Shown here: positions 14,647 through 23,336 of the stretch, in pieces
Layout: each line of letters starts with the position of its first letter
Position numbering within the stretch: the stretch's first letter is position 1
From: Pseudomonas abyssi
GTDB lineage: Bacteria > Pseudomonadota > Gammaproteobacteria > Pseudomonadales > Pseudomonadaceae
NCBI RefSeq assembly: GCF_002307495.1
Contig: NZ_NTMR01000013.1
Location: 1-64,000 of the forward strand
DNA length: 64,000 nt
Direction: 5' to 3'
Program-made: the position numbers and the translations under genes
Notes under the pieces: generated by a model
The model's input: the letters and a program-made list of their open reading frames with translations, nothing else
What the model was told of the DNA's origin: nothing
The model's database searches: none

Positions 14647-15819
14647 TCAGGCGTTGATGCGGCTGGCAAAGTCGGCCAGGTAGCGGTCGGTGATGCGCTG
14701 GCGCAGGGTGAGGTTTTCCAGCGGCGGTACCGGCGTGTAGTCGTAGTCGATCAGCAGCTGGCCATCCTTGAGGGTGGCGGCGCTGTTGGCGGCTTCGTCG
14801 TACCAGGCGCTGGCGTCAATGATGTAGCCACCGGCCTTGAGCTCGCGGATCTTGGCGTTGATACCCTCCAGAATGTCGCGCACCAGACTGGGGTGCATGG
14901 GCTTATCTACGGCCCAGAGGTGCGCCTCGGCGATTGTGTCGGCCAGTACCTGGGCGGTGCGGGTACTGGACTCAAATGCGAACAACGGGTCATCACTGCA
15001 GGTACGCGAGCCCCAGAAGCGGAAGCCGTCAGCGCGCACCAGGGTGGTGATGTCGTTTTCGTTGAGGTAGCCGGCGTCGGTGGCGGGGTTTTGCAGATCC
15101 CAGTAGACCGGTTTGCTGATGCCGGTAACGCCGTTAACACCGACGTTGGACAGGGTCTTGTGCCAGCCGGTTTGTTGGTCGATTTTGGCGCGCAGGCCAA
15201 GGGCGAGCGCCACAGCAGGAATGGTGACCTCGGCGTTGGCGTCGGTATCCCAGCCGGTGAAGTCGGGCCAGATGAGCATCAGCTCGCGCGCGCTGAAATT
15301 CTCGCGGTAGGTGACCGCTTCCTCTTTGGTTTCGCAGCCAGAGCAGCTGGCGTAGGCCATGGCGCGCAGCTGCTGGGCAACGCTGACCAGCTCGGTTGCT
15401 ACCGGCAGGGTATCCAGCCCCGGTGCGCCGATAATGCGCGGGGTAACGCCCAGCTGGGTTTTGGCAGCCAGCAGCGCCTTGAGGCCGGTGAACTCGCCGC
15501 CGGCGGTGACCGTGCCGATGACGTTGCTGTTGGTTTCTGCCTCGTCTGCACCTTCAGCCACGCGCACCACTACGGTGACGGGGCTGGCGTTGGCGGCAAT
15601 GGCCTTGAGGGCAATGGCCAGCGTGCCCTCGGTACCGGCGCTGCCGATCGCGCTGAGCACGTCGGTGAGCAGCACCGGTTTGTTGAGCGGAAAGAGTGTG
15701 GCGTCGGCGTCGTCGGCAGTGCACACCAGGCCGAGCACAGCGGTGCTGACGGTGCGAATGGGGCGAACGCCCTCGTTAATCTCGACGACGCGCACGCCGT
15801 GGTGATAAGCGGCTGGCAT
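14647..15819 (-). CDS. FI: Major tail sheath protein FI
   Basis: 390 aa (P2 FI is 396). It begins M-P-A-A-Y-H-H-G-V-R-V-V-E-I-N-E-G, typical of contractile sheath proteins, and has the conserved W-G-S-R-T-C-S-D-D-P-L-F-A-F segment around residues 270-283. It forms the contractile sheath around the FII tube. AGGAG is 6 bases before ATG 15819. A weak terminator (15929-15944) upstream separates it from the fibre genes, so it likely has its own late promoter. Confidence 0.96.
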   Translation of the reverse strand: MPAAYHHGVRVVEINEGVRPIRTVSTAVLGLVCTADDADATLFPLNKPVLLTDVLSAIGSAGTEGTLAIALKAIAANASPVTVVVRVAEGADEAETNSNVIGTVTAGGEFTGLKALLAAKTQLGVTPRIIGAPGLDTLPVATELVSVAQQLRAMAYASCSGCETKEEAVTYRENFSARELMLIWPDFTGWDTDANAEVTIPAVALALGLRAKIDQQTGWHKTLSNVGVNGVTGISKPVYWDLQNPATDAGYLNENDITTLVRADGFRFWGSRTCSDDPLFAFESSTRTAQVLADTIAEAHLWAVDKPMHPSLVRDILEGINAKIRELKAGGYIIDASAWYDEAANSAATLKDGQLLIDYDYTPVPPLENLTLRQRITDRYLADFASRINA

Positions 15820-15928
15820 GGGTGGCTCCTGCAGTACGTTGACCTGTGAGCCTTGAGGGTGACGCGCGGGCGAGGGGTGAGCCAGTTGGCAGCGGTGGTG
15901 CGGGGGGCGTTACACGGCGGGCGAAGAA

Positions 15929-15944
15929 CCCCGCCGAAACGGGG
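15929..15944 (-). terminator. Weak terminator after the fibre genes
   Basis: On the minus strand CCCCG-TTTCGG-CGGGG is followed by TTCTTC. It lies in the 158-base gap between the collar-like gene and FI, where P2 also has a transcription boundary before FI. Confidence 0.4.
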
Positions 15945-15977
15945 GTGCTTACTTCGACCTAAGCCCGGTTGATGCTA

Positions 15978-16214
15978 TCAGGCTTTGATGATGTAGGGCA
16001 GTGTCTCGGCGGTGCGGTCGGGCAGCAGCGGATCTGCACCGGATACGCCAAAGGGGTTGCCTTGGGCGATCAGCATATCGCGCAGGTTGTCGGCGGTGCC
16101 GGCGGGCAGTGCTGAGCCGTCGCACAGCAGCCAGCCAGCCGGCGGTGTGGCGTTGACGGCATAGACCACTTCAACACCCGGCATGTGCTCCCACATTTCC
16201 AGAACCTTGCTCAT
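15978..16214 (-). CDS. Small collar-domain-like tail protein, 78 aa
   Basis: The segment P-P-A-G-W-L-L-C-D-G-S-A-L and L-L-P-D matches the start and end of the phage tail-collar domain, also found in the 443-aa fibre just upstream (P-S-G-W-L-K-R-N-G-A-A). No trimer-forming or receptor-binding tail remains. ATG 16214 overlaps the preceding stop by 4 bases. It could be a true small tip protein or the remnant of a second fibre. Confidence 0.6.
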   Translation of the reverse strand: MSKVLEMWEHMPGVEVVYAVNATPPAGWLLCDGSALPAGTADNLRDMLIAQGNPFGVSGADPLLPDRTAETLPYIIKA

Positions 16215-16498
16215 TGCTGTTGCTCCTCGATCAGGGCTTGCACGTCCGGGTTGTCCGCCAGAAAGGCGGCCAGTTTGGCGGCGGGGCTGGGTTGCTCCGG
16301 TTGGCGCGGGCGGTTGACCAGCGCCCAGCTGGCACCCGTCCAGCGGGGCCACTTGTCTTCTGGCCAGTCGTCCGGCGGTGGGCTTTCCACTGCGCCGGCG
16401 GGCAGCAGGTACACGCCGGGTTCCAGCGGGGATTCATCGGCCTCGACAGGCCCCAGCAGCAGGCCAGCGCGGTTGGTTTGGTAGACGGTTTTGGTCAT
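16211..16498 (-). CDS. Tail fibre-associated small protein, 95 aa
   Basis: It occupies the position of P2 G (fibre assembly) after H. It has a Pro/Trp-rich middle (P-P-P-D-D-W-P-E-D-K-W-P-R-W-T) resembling the substrate-like repeats in short phage tail-fibre assembly proteins, and an Ala/Asp-rich C-terminal helix. It is much shorter than gpG (175 aa). The assignment as fibre chaperone is inference from place and composition. Confidence 0.55.
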   Translation of the reverse strand: MTKTVYQTNRAGLLLGPVEADESPLEPGVYLLPAGAVESPPPDDWPEDKWPRWTGASWALVNRPRQPEQPSPAAKLAAFLADNPDVQALIEEQQQ

Positions 16499-16507
16499 GG
16501 GCGGGCC

Positions 16508-17839
16508 TCAGAACTTGATGATGGCGAGATAGGCGCGGTTGCGGGGCCTGGTCTCTGCACCGCCGGCGTTGCCGGTATTGGTTTCCGATACCATCACGCG
16601 CTGATCGGGTGCACCGCCGTTGTCGGTGTAGCCGCCAATGGCCTGGGCGGCACTGAATGGGTGGGCGTGGCTCTTGAACTCGTCGGCCTGCCAGCTGCCC
16701 AGCACGCGGCCGGTGTCTACGCCACGGCCGTCATCCAGCCCCCGGATAAACTCGCCCCGATCATCCGGCAGATTGAAGGTGTTAAAACCATCACCGGCGC
16801 CAAACCGCGTGCCCAGTACAGCAAACAAACGCGCATAGGCCACACGGCTCACGGCGGCGCCGTTGCGCTTGAGCCAGCCGCTGGGCGCGGTGGTGCCGGG
16901 CCAGTAGGCGAGCGTGCCGGGCGGGCACAGCAGGTCTGATTCCGCTTTGCTGTACACACCCAGGTGATTACGGCCTGCGGCCTTGTCTGGCACGTCGGCC
17001 AGGTTCTTGTCACGCTCTAGCGGGGGAGCGGCAGAGCCTGCGGGGTTGTTCTGCACCAACAGCACTTTGCTGCCAGCCGGCCAGGACTTACCGAGGATCA
17101 GGGAGGTGTCTTCATCAGCAGGGTTGACGGCCCACTCTGCCAGGCCTGCACCCATGTTGATGCGCACGCCCTCGATGTACACGGCCAGCCCGCGTGTGGT
17201 GCATACGGCCAGGTCAATCTGGGTTTGGCCTGCGGCCAGTGTTTGGGTCTCTTCGAGCGTATCCACGGTGATGTTGAACTCGCCCGGATCGCTCCAGATT
17301 ATGTCGCCGTCGGCGTTGCTGGCCTTCTTCGCTACCTGGCCGGTGGTGCCGCCGGGCAGCAGGGTGGCCATGGTGATGTTGTTGATGATCCAGCTTTGCG
17401 ACGCTACGGCGACGTTCGGGTCAATCTGCAGCGTGACTACCGTGGCGTTGGTGACCAGAAACTCGAACCGCACGATGGTATCGGCAAAGGCGCCCTCAGC
17501 GGCGACGGGCTTGTATGTCTCCGGCAGGTTGCCGACCACGAACAGCCCGCCCTGGTCATCAAACAGCCCGATCTCGCGCAGGGTAAAGCCGCCCTCAGTG
17601 GCGGGAATTACCAGCTCTGCCGTGTACTTGTTGTCGCGCTCCGGATCCCGGTACACCCGGTTGACCGCCGCGCGAAAGCGCTCACGCACCAGGGTGGTCT
17701 GGTCCTGGGTAATTTCTACCGGGTTGCCGTTGCCATCACCCACCGCAATTTCAGTGATGTTGATCGGCTCGCCAGCGGCCTCGGCAGCGGCCATGCGCTG
17801 CAGGCCGTAGTCGGTGTGGATTGATTGGAAGTCTGGCAT
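16508..17839 (-). CDS. H: Tail fibre protein H
   Basis: 443 aa (P2 H is 669). The N-terminal attachment domain of P2-type fibres is clear (T-D-Y-G-L-Q-R-M near 9-16, I-A-V-G-D-G-N-G, and F-T-L-R-E-I-G-L-F-D-D). A collar domain follows at about 303-380 (P-P-G-T-L-A-Y-W-P-G and F-N-L-P-D-D-R-G-E-F-I-R-G). The end S-H-A-H-P-F ... R-P-R-N-R-A-Y-L-A-I-I-K-F is typical. It should bind the host receptor. Its start adjoins the SGNH gene's stop directly. Confidence 0.88.
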   Translation of the reverse strand: MPDFQSIHTDYGLQRMAAAEAAGEPINITEIAVGDGNGNPVEITQDQTTLVRERFRAAVNRVYRDPERDNKYTAELVIPATEGGFTLREIGLFDDQGGLFVVGNLPETYKPVAAEGAFADTIVRFEFLVTNATVVTLQIDPNVAVASQSWIINNITMATLLPGGTTGQVAKKASNADGDIIWSDPGEFNITVDTLEETQTLAAGQTQIDLAVCTTRGLAVYIEGVRINMGAGLAEWAVNPADEDTSLILGKSWPAGSKVLLVQNNPAGSAAPPLERDKNLADVPDKAAGRNHLGVYSKAESDLLCPPGTLAYWPGTTAPSGWLKRNGAAVSRVAYARLFAVLGTRFGAGDGFNTFNLPDDRGEFIRGLDDGRGVDTGRVLGSWQADEFKSHAHPFSAAQAIGGYTDNGGAPDQRVMVSETNTGNAGGAETRPRNRAYLAIIKF

Positions 17840-19636
17840 TTACATCCGCTCCGGTGATCTAAAAACAGGGACGACGACAGCTCCTTCGATGTTGCGCTTC
17901 GTAGTGTTCTTGACCAGCAGTCGAAAACCGTTTTTTCCGAATCGGGCTTCGAGGAACGCGCTGATGTACGGTGTCGTCGACTCATCTTCCGCTGTGCTCC
18001 AGACCAGCGGGTAGAACGTTGAACTGGGCACATACACATCATCGGGCAGCTCGGCTGAGGAAATGAGGTCATAATTCCCTGCGGGCACAGCGACAGAGGA
18101 ATTGTTTACTGTTTCGTTATAAAGGTAGAGACGGAACAGCAGCACGGAACCCTGCCGCTTAAATGCGGTAACTTGTAGCGGATCAGCGAAGGTGTTTTTC
18201 AGGTATCCGGTCAACTGAATAGGCATCCAGAAGTCGTGCATATCCAGCGCCGCTCGCTTGCTGTTGACCGATAACCCCATGACTTTCGCGACAGTTTCTC
18301 CTATCACCTTGTGGCCGAGTACATTCGGATGTGCAGCGTCGTCGTAGAGCCGAATTTCGTTGGTCAGCCACGAGCCGTCTGCGAGTGCCCCGTCCGTTTT
18401 TAAGTAATCTCCGAACCTCAGGTAAGTTGACCCCGGGACCGCATCAGCGCACCGCTTTAGCTCTGTTGGCAAGGCTCGTGTTTGTGCCCTTGTCCAGACA
18501 AAATCAAGCACCAACAGTTTTACTCCGTAGGTGGTCGCTTCAGCAATTATCCAATCGATTCTTTGCTGGACCGCTGCAAAGTAGTCCGGGTCAGCTTCAG
18601 CGGACGCGTTGTCGTTGTATCCCAGAGCGAGAATAAATGTCGTGCTACCACGAACGCACTTTTGGATGACCTCCTGGGACACCCAGCGCAGCCGCCTGCC
18701 GCTTTGCGAAAAATTACTGAGCTGAAAGTCGTACTCGGCGTTTTCGTAGCTAATGCCCATCAGGCGGACTAATCCAGAGGCTACTTTGAGAGTGATCTTG
18801 CAGGCGCCCTTTCCGTTGTCGAGCAAGTCCAAACGGCCGAGGTTCAGGCCGCTGGTGCGCGTTGATCCGGCGGTGCCATCAGTGCTTACAGTAGCTTGGA
18901 GTACGTCGTTAACATAAATCTCGAAGGTGCCACCGCCAGCGAACGAGTGATACCAGACCCCGAAGTGGCGCTGAAACGACGGGACCACAACGTCGAGCGT
19001 ATCGCCAGTTGTGGATGACTCCAGAGCAAAGCCACTCAGGCTCCATTCACAGTCGCTTGTGGTTAGCTCGGTCCAGGCACCTGTTCGGGTTACTGTATGT
19101 ATCTCTTTTGAAAGGGTGGCGCCACTGCCGAGTGTCGGTAGCAGCGAGACGAAACCATAGCTGGATTTATCGAATTCGGCATTGACACAGCGCTTTAAAA
19201 TATTCGTCCAGTTGTTCTTGAATGCATCGCGGCTAAAAGCCATGTGGGATATTGAGTCGCCCAGAACGGTGATGCCACGTCCTCCCCAGGGATAAATCCA
19301 ACTCCGATTTTCATTGATTTTGTTAAGAAGTGCTTCGCCGAAACGGGCGCGGGCGGCGTGGTCGGCGCGATCAAACAGCTCATCTAGTGCAATAGCAACT
19401 GTACCGCCGTCGTGGCCCACCATACTCGATCCCCTTGCCGGGGCTGCGGAGGATGAATCAGCTAGGCGCAATTCCAGAGATTGCGCCTCTTGGGCCAGCG
19501 CCGGCAAAGTCTTAACTTGCTCGCCTGCGCTTGTTTCGAATGTGCCAGTTCCATCAGGATCGTTGACGAACTGAGCCAGGCGCTCATCATTGCTACGAAA
19601 CCGCTCAACCGCCTCAGCTAATGGCAATTTAGACAT
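17840..19636 (-). CDS. SGNH/GDSL-hydrolase tail spike or fibre protein
   Basis: 598 aa. The N-terminus (1-60) looks like a virion-binding segment found in phage fibres (E-R-F-R-S-N-D-E-R-L, G-T-F-E-T-S-A-G). The hydrolase core shows block I G-D-S-I-S (126-130, Ser128), block III G-Y-N-D (339-342) and block V D433-A-A-H436, a full Ser-Asp-His set. SGNH enzymes remove acyl groups, so the protein may de-acetylate O-antigen or capsule during adsorption. It is inserted between I and H with a 1-base gap to I. Composition is lower in GC than neighbouring tail genes, suggesting separate acquisition. Confidence 0.82.
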   Translation of the reverse strand: MSKLPLAEAVERFRSNDERLAQFVNDPDGTGTFETSAGEQVKTLPALAQEAQSLELRLADSSSAAPARGSSMVGHDGGTVAIALDELFDRADHAARARFGEALLNKINENRSWIYPWGGRGITVLGDSISHMAFSRDAFKNNWTNILKRCVNAEFDKSSYGFVSLLPTLGSGATLSKEIHTVTRTGAWTELTTSDCEWSLSGFALESSTTGDTLDVVVPSFQRHFGVWYHSFAGGGTFEIYVNDVLQATVSTDGTAGSTRTSGLNLGRLDLLDNGKGACKITLKVASGLVRLMGISYENAEYDFQLSNFSQSGRRLRWVSQEVIQKCVRGSTTFILALGYNDNASAEADPDYFAAVQQRIDWIIAEATTYGVKLLVLDFVWTRAQTRALPTELKRCADAVPGSTYLRFGDYLKTDGALADGSWLTNEIRLYDDAAHPNVLGHKVIGETVAKVMGLSVNSKRAALDMHDFWMPIQLTGYLKNTFADPLQVTAFKRQGSVLLFRLYLYNETVNNSSVAVPAGNYDLISSAELPDDVYVPSSTFYPLVWSTAEDESTTPYISAFLEARFGKNGFRLLVKNTTKRNIEGAVVVPVFRSPERM

Positions 19637-19637
19637 A

Positions 19638-20270
19638 TCAGGCTCCCATGGTCTGTGGCAGATTTACATTGGTTATGGTGTTCAGTAGCTCTTCGGCTTC
19701 CGCAAAGCCCTTCAGAATCGCCACTTCTTGATCCATGCTGCTGCCGAGGGTCAGCTCAGTGCCTACAGCGGATGCTGTAGCGATCACAGGTCCAGCGAGG
19801 GTCCTAACAATCGGTTTGATTTTTGTGAGGTGAGATCGCAGGTTCTTGGCGTTCTCGACCACTTCGAGTAACTGGAAGGCATCAGCAAGCGAAAAGCCTA
19901 TTTGGTCCGCTTCTAGGATCAACTGATAGGTATATTCCGGCCCGGGCGGGATCTGGTTGAACCACTCCTGGATGCGCGATTCGAAACCCAGCGCACGGAG
20001 AGCGTCGCGCACAGCACCGATGGTGCCTTTCTTGCGATGCACGGCCAGTGAGTTACGGATTGCGCCGCGCTTCTGGTCTGGCGTCCACGCGGGGCTCCAT
20101 ACGTCTACCGATACGGCCTTGGCCAGCCAGGGCAGCAAGTCATCTGGGCAGGTGTCTGCGCTCCAGAGGTCGCGAATGATCAGCGGCAAGTGGTCCAGGC
20201 GGGCGCTGACTTCTTCCAGGCTGCGTTCCTGCAGGGTGCTGTTGGGCGGTAACAACGACAGGTTAGACAT
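19638..20270 (-). CDS. I: Baseplate protein I
   Basis: 210 aa. The N-terminus L-L-P-P-N-S-T-L-Q-E-R-S-L-E-E and the later L-L-P-W-L-A-K-A-x-S-V-D-V-W are hallmarks of P2 gpI. K-G-T-I-G-A-V-R-x-A-L-R-A-L-G-F is also conserved. It forms the baseplate edge with J and W. Start ATG 20270 overlaps the end of J by 8 bases. Confidence 0.92.
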   Translation of the reverse strand: MSNLSLLPPNSTLQERSLEEVSARLDHLPLIIRDLWSADTCPDDLLPWLAKAVSVDVWSPAWTPDQKRGAIRNSLAVHRKKGTIGAVRDALRALGFESRIQEWFNQIPPGPEYTYQLILEADQIGFSLADAFQLLEVVENAKNLRSHLTKIKPIVRTLAGPVIATASAVGTELTLGSSMDQEVAILKGFAEAEELLNTITNVNLPQTMGA

Positions 20271-21162
20271 CGGGCAGGCTCGCCACGGTGACGTTGATGG
20301 CGGTGCAGTAAGATGCCTCCCCCTCACCGTTGATGATGGACGCGGCGGGGCTGATGAGCTCGACAGATTGCACGCCATTCTGGTGCAGCGCGGCCATCAG
20401 GCCGGAGTAGGTGACATCGTAGGCCAGGCGGTGCACTGAGGTGGCGTAAGCCTGGGCGGCTTGCACGGCGGCCTGGCGAATCAGCTCAGCATCGGGGCCG
20501 GGGAACACTGTTAGCACGGCCTCGATCTGGTAGTCGGTGACGGCAGCAGACAGCACGCTGACCTGGTCCGTCATGGGGCGCACTTCTTCGGCGTTGACTG
20601 CTGCGTTAACAACGTCGAGCAGCTGCTCGCTGGCGGTGCCGTTGGCCTCCCGGCTGAGCACGTAGACCGAGACCAGCCCCGGTTCAGGGCTGAATGCATT
20701 CGCATCAAGCACCAGCCCGCTGGAGTTGAGCGCCGCAAAAATGTAGCTGCCCTGTGAGCCAGCCGTGGTGAACCCTTCAAAGCTGAGTTGTACGCGGCGG
20801 CGTAGCGATGTGTCTGACTCGTAAACGGCGGGTACAGGTGGAATGGCCGTCGGGTCTGCTGGGGTGACCACCAGCCGCTCCAGCTGGAAGTTGCCGGCCA
20901 GCTGGTCCAGGTCAGCGTCGGTTGCATAGGCCAGCATGACGGCCTTGGCTGCTGAGTTGATGCGCTGGCGCAGCATAAGCTCATCGTAGGCGGAGACCTG
21001 CAGCACCTTGTAGGCGGGGTCTGATTCAACCAGGGCGTTGAAGGTTGGATCCAGCTCGACCAGGCGGGCGAGCTTGCGGGCAAAAATGACCTCAAAGTCC
21101 AGCTGCTCGATGACATCGGGCGGCGGCAGCTGCGATAGATCAACCCCTGTAAACGCGCTCAT
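20263..21162 (-). CDS. J: Baseplate wedge protein J
   Basis: 299 aa (P2 J is 302), with the family marks L-S-Q-L-P-P-P-D-V-I-E near the start and Y-D-E-L-M-L-R-Q-R-I-N near residue 70. ATG 21162 is chosen because it overlaps the stop of W by 4 bases; the longer reading to 21624 runs through W and V. Homologous to T4 gp6-type wedge proteins. Confidence 0.93.
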   Translation of the reverse strand: MSAFTGVDLSQLPPPDVIEQLDFEVIFARKLARLVELDPTFNALVESDPAYKVLQVSAYDELMLRQRINSAAKAVMLAYATDADLDQLAGNFQLERLVVTPADPTAIPPVPAVYESDTSLRRRVQLSFEGFTTAGSQGSYIFAALNSSGLVLDANAFSPEPGLVSVYVLSREANGTASEQLLDVVNAAVNAEEVRPMTDQVSVLSAAVTDYQIEAVLTVFPGPDAELIRQAAVQAAQAYATSVHRLAYDVTYSGLMAALHQNGVQSVELISPAASIINGEGEASYCTAINVTVASLPDV

Positions 21163-21503
21163 GCGGCCCCCAGTTGCAGCGGCACCTGCAGGCTGACTGC
21201 GTTGCCGGTTTCGGTGTTCTCGCCTTCCAGGTCCAGCACGGCGGCGCCGGCGTCGGTGTGGGTGATAGCCACCCGGCTGAGGCGCACACGCGGCTCCCAG
21301 CGCATCAGCGCGCTGGTGATGGCGCTGTACAGGCGCACGGTGGTGGCATTGTTCTGGGGCGCGTCGATCAGCGAGGGCACCAGGCTGCCGTAGTCGCGGC
21401 GCATGACGCGGGCGCCGATGGGGGTGGTGATGATGTCGGCGATGGACTGGCGTAGGTGCTCCAGACCACTGATGGGTTTGCCGGTGGTGCTCATGCCGTT
21501 CAT
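21159..21503 (-). CDS. W: Baseplate protein W (gp25/lysozyme-like)
   Basis: 114 aa (P2 W is 115). It has the gp25-like pattern S-I-A-D-I-I-T-T-P-I-G-x-R-V-M-R-R-D-Y-G-S and W-E-P-R-V. It links wedge and sheath at the start of contraction. ATG 21503 overlaps the stop of V by 4 bases. Confidence 0.94.
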   Translation of the reverse strand: MNGMSTTGKPISGLEHLRQSIADIITTPIGARVMRRDYGSLVPSLIDAPQNNATTVRLYSAITSALMRWEPRVRLSRVAITHTDAGAAVLDLEGENTETGNAVSLQVPLQLGAA

Positions 21504-22054
21504 TGCGGGCCGCCTGTTGGGCCAGGCGCTGAGCTGCCGCCGGTGATGGGGTGTTTATGTGTGTTGCCGATATTGACGCCGCCATGGGCGACCAGCAGGC
21601 CGTTGAAGAAAATGCCGGCTTCATTGATCACGATGGAGCTGCCGTTGCTGACCATGCTGATGGCGGTGCGGTCTGCGCTGATCTCGGTAGGGCCATTCAC
21701 AAAGCGCAAGCGGTGGGTGGCTTCGTCGTAGCCAAACCAGGCGCCGTCAGCAAAGTGGCTGCTGTGTAGGGCCGGGTTGCTGTGTGGCGCGGGGTACTGA
21801 TCAGCGTTGATGCCGACAAGTACCAGGCCTGCGGCCATTTCACCGCTGGGGCTGAGTACCAGGCATTGTTCGCCGGTGGTTGGGTGTTCGACATCGCGGC
21901 GGGATCCGGCGCGGTGCACAAAGTACGGCAGCCAGTCGGTCAGCAGCTCGCCGGATTTGACGCGGCAGCGGGCCTGCGATGCGTCCACGGCGTAGATGGT
22001 GCCAGGGCGCAGCAGGTTGTCGAGACGGCGGTGCAGTTCGGCGATGGGGTTCAT
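21500..22054 (-). CDS. V: Baseplate spike protein V
   Basis: 184 aa. It begins with an OB-fold-like region (A-R-C-R-V-K-S-G, W-L-P-Y-F-V-H-R-A-G, G-E-Q-C-L-V-L-S-P-S-G-E) and ends with the metal-binding N-T-H-K-H-P tip motif of the P2 gpV spike. The C-terminal part should form the beta-helix needle that pierces the outer membrane. ATG 22054 fits the P2 start; GTG 22090 would add 12 residues. Confidence 0.9.
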   Translation of the reverse strand: MNPIAELHRRLDNLLRPGTIYAVDASQARCRVKSGELLTDWLPYFVHRAGSRRDVEHPTTGEQCLVLSPSGEMAAGLVLVGINADQYPAPHSNPALHSSHFADGAWFGYDEATHRLRFVNGPTEISADRTAISMVSNGSSIVINEAGIFFNGLLVAHGGVNIGNTHKHPITGGSSAPGPTGGPQ

Positions 22055-22125
22055 GCGGGCCAGAATTGCCCACCCGCGCGCGCGGCGCACGGGTCTGGTG
22101 TCTGAGCGGGGGGCGCGTGACGGGG

Positions 22126-22575
22126 TTAGGTCAGGTGGTTGAGCAGGCTGGTGCGAATCATGTCCAGGTCATCGGCGGTGAGGCCGAGCAGCTCGCGCTG
22201 GGGGTAGTCGATCTCTGGGCCGCCCTTGGCTGCGGTGTCGCGCAGGCCGCGTTGGTGTACGCGGGCAATGCGGGCGGTGCGGCCGACGAACTCGACGCTG
22301 AGCCCGTCGGCGGTGGCCTGGGTCTTGAGGTACTTGGCCTGGCTCAGTTTGGTGAACATCTTGCGCTGGCGAATGCGGCCGGACTTGGCGCGCAACTGCT
22401 TTTTGCGCGGGGCGTAGGGCGTGCCATCCGGGTTGCGCTGCGCCCTGATGCGCTGCTGCTGGCTGCGGCGCAGATCGCGGGCGATGCTCTGGCAGAGCTG
22501 GCGGCGCGCCTTGGGCTCAAGGCGGTTGAGCAGGGCGCCGGCCCAGTCTTCGAGGGCGCGGAGGTTGTCAGTCAT
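22126..22575 (-). CDS. S: Tail completion protein S
   Basis: 149 aa (P2 S is 150). Marks are L-L-x-R-L-x-x-x-x-R-R-Q-L, R-N-P-D-G-T-P-Y-A-P-R-K and H-Q-R-G-L-R-D. It completes the head-proximal tail end with R. ATG 22575 lies inside the last codons of R (8-base overlap). Confidence 0.9.
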   Translation of the reverse strand: MTDNLRALEDWAGALLNRLEPKARRQLCQSIARDLRRSQQQRIRAQRNPDGTPYAPRKKQLRAKSGRIRQRKMFTKLSQAKYLKTQATADGLSVEFVGRTARIARVHQRGLRDTAAKGGPEIDYPQRELLGLTADDLDMIRTSLLNHLT

Positions 22576-23083
22576 CGGTGGTGGTGCCGTAGGCGTCGAA
22601 TGGCGGGCGGCTCTCCCACTCGGCCAGCAGATAACCGCTTTCTGTCTGCAGCCTGTAGGTGCCCGCAGGCAGGAACGGTTCGAGCTGTGGCTCTGGCGGG
22701 TGGCTGACGTTGAGCTCGCCACCGGCTTGGGATTTGACGATCACCCGCTCGGTCAGCGGCAGGCTGATCTCGATGTCTACAAGGTCATTGGCGAGCACCT
22801 CGGCGTTAAAGCTGATGGCCTGCTGCCGTTGCTCGTGGTTGTCCAGTAGCTCGCGCTGGTGCTCACCGACCCACGCCAGCAGGGGGATGAACACGGCGTC
22901 CGGATGGCCGGCGTAGTCTGTGATGATCAGGGTGAGGGTGTAGCGGTATTCAAATGACAGGCCGGGGGCGCTGGAGCACACGACGTTACCCTCATCCATG
23001 AACACCAGCACCCGATCGGGGCTGCGCTGCAGCTCCTTAACGCTGCTGATCAGGTACTGCTTGAGGCTGCTGGGTTTGTACAC
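22568..23083 (-). CDS. R: Tail completion protein R
   Basis: 171 aa (P2 R is 155). It begins M-Y-K-P-S-S-L-K-Q-Y-L and contains Y-R-Y-T-L-T-L-I-I-T-D-Y-A-G-H-P-D, typical of the family. The start is GTG 23083, with AGGAG upstream. The first codons overlap the end of the Rz1-like gene in another frame. Confidence 0.88.
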   Translation of the reverse strand: MYKPSSLKQYLISSVKELQRSPDRVLVFMDEGNVVCSSAPGLSFEYRYTLTLIITDYAGHPDAVFIPLLAWVGEHQRELLDNHEQRQQAISFNAEVLANDLVDIEISLPLTERVIVKSQAGGELNVSHPPEPQLEPFLPAGTYRLQTESGYLLAEWESRPPFDAYGTTTDD

Positions 23084-23336
23084 GGCGTTGCTCCTGGTGC
23101 TGGTAAACCATATCGACTTTGGCGGCGCACTCGGCCCAATCGGCCTCGATTACGTCTGCGTCATTCAGCAGGTGGCCGTTGGCCTGTGGCTGCGTTGGTG
23201 ACAGGGTGCAGGGCGTTACGGCGGGACAGCCAATCTCGATAGTCTGCGGCGCCGGTGATGGCTGGACGGTGCCGCAGGCGGCGAGCAGCGACAGGCAGAT
23301 CAACATCAGCCCACTGGCGTAGCTCTTGGTTTTCAC
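23037..23336 (-). CDS. lysC: Rz1-like spanin lipoprotein (LysC)
   Basis: 99 aa. Signal sequence with lipobox L-A-A-C (Cys21), then Pro/Gln-rich mature part (Q-P-S-P-A-P-Q). It starts at GTG 23336 inside the Rz-like gene in a different frame, with GAGG 8 bases upstream, and ends inside R. This is the classic nested Rz/Rz1 arrangement, in which the outer-membrane lipoprotein and the inner-membrane Rz span the periplasm to fuse membranes at lysis. Confidence 0.82.
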   Translation of the reverse strand: MKTKSYASGLMLICLSLLAACGTVQPSPAPQTIEIGCPAVTPCTLSPTQPQANGHLLNDADVIEADWAECAAKVDMVYQHQEQRRVQTQQPQAVPDQQR

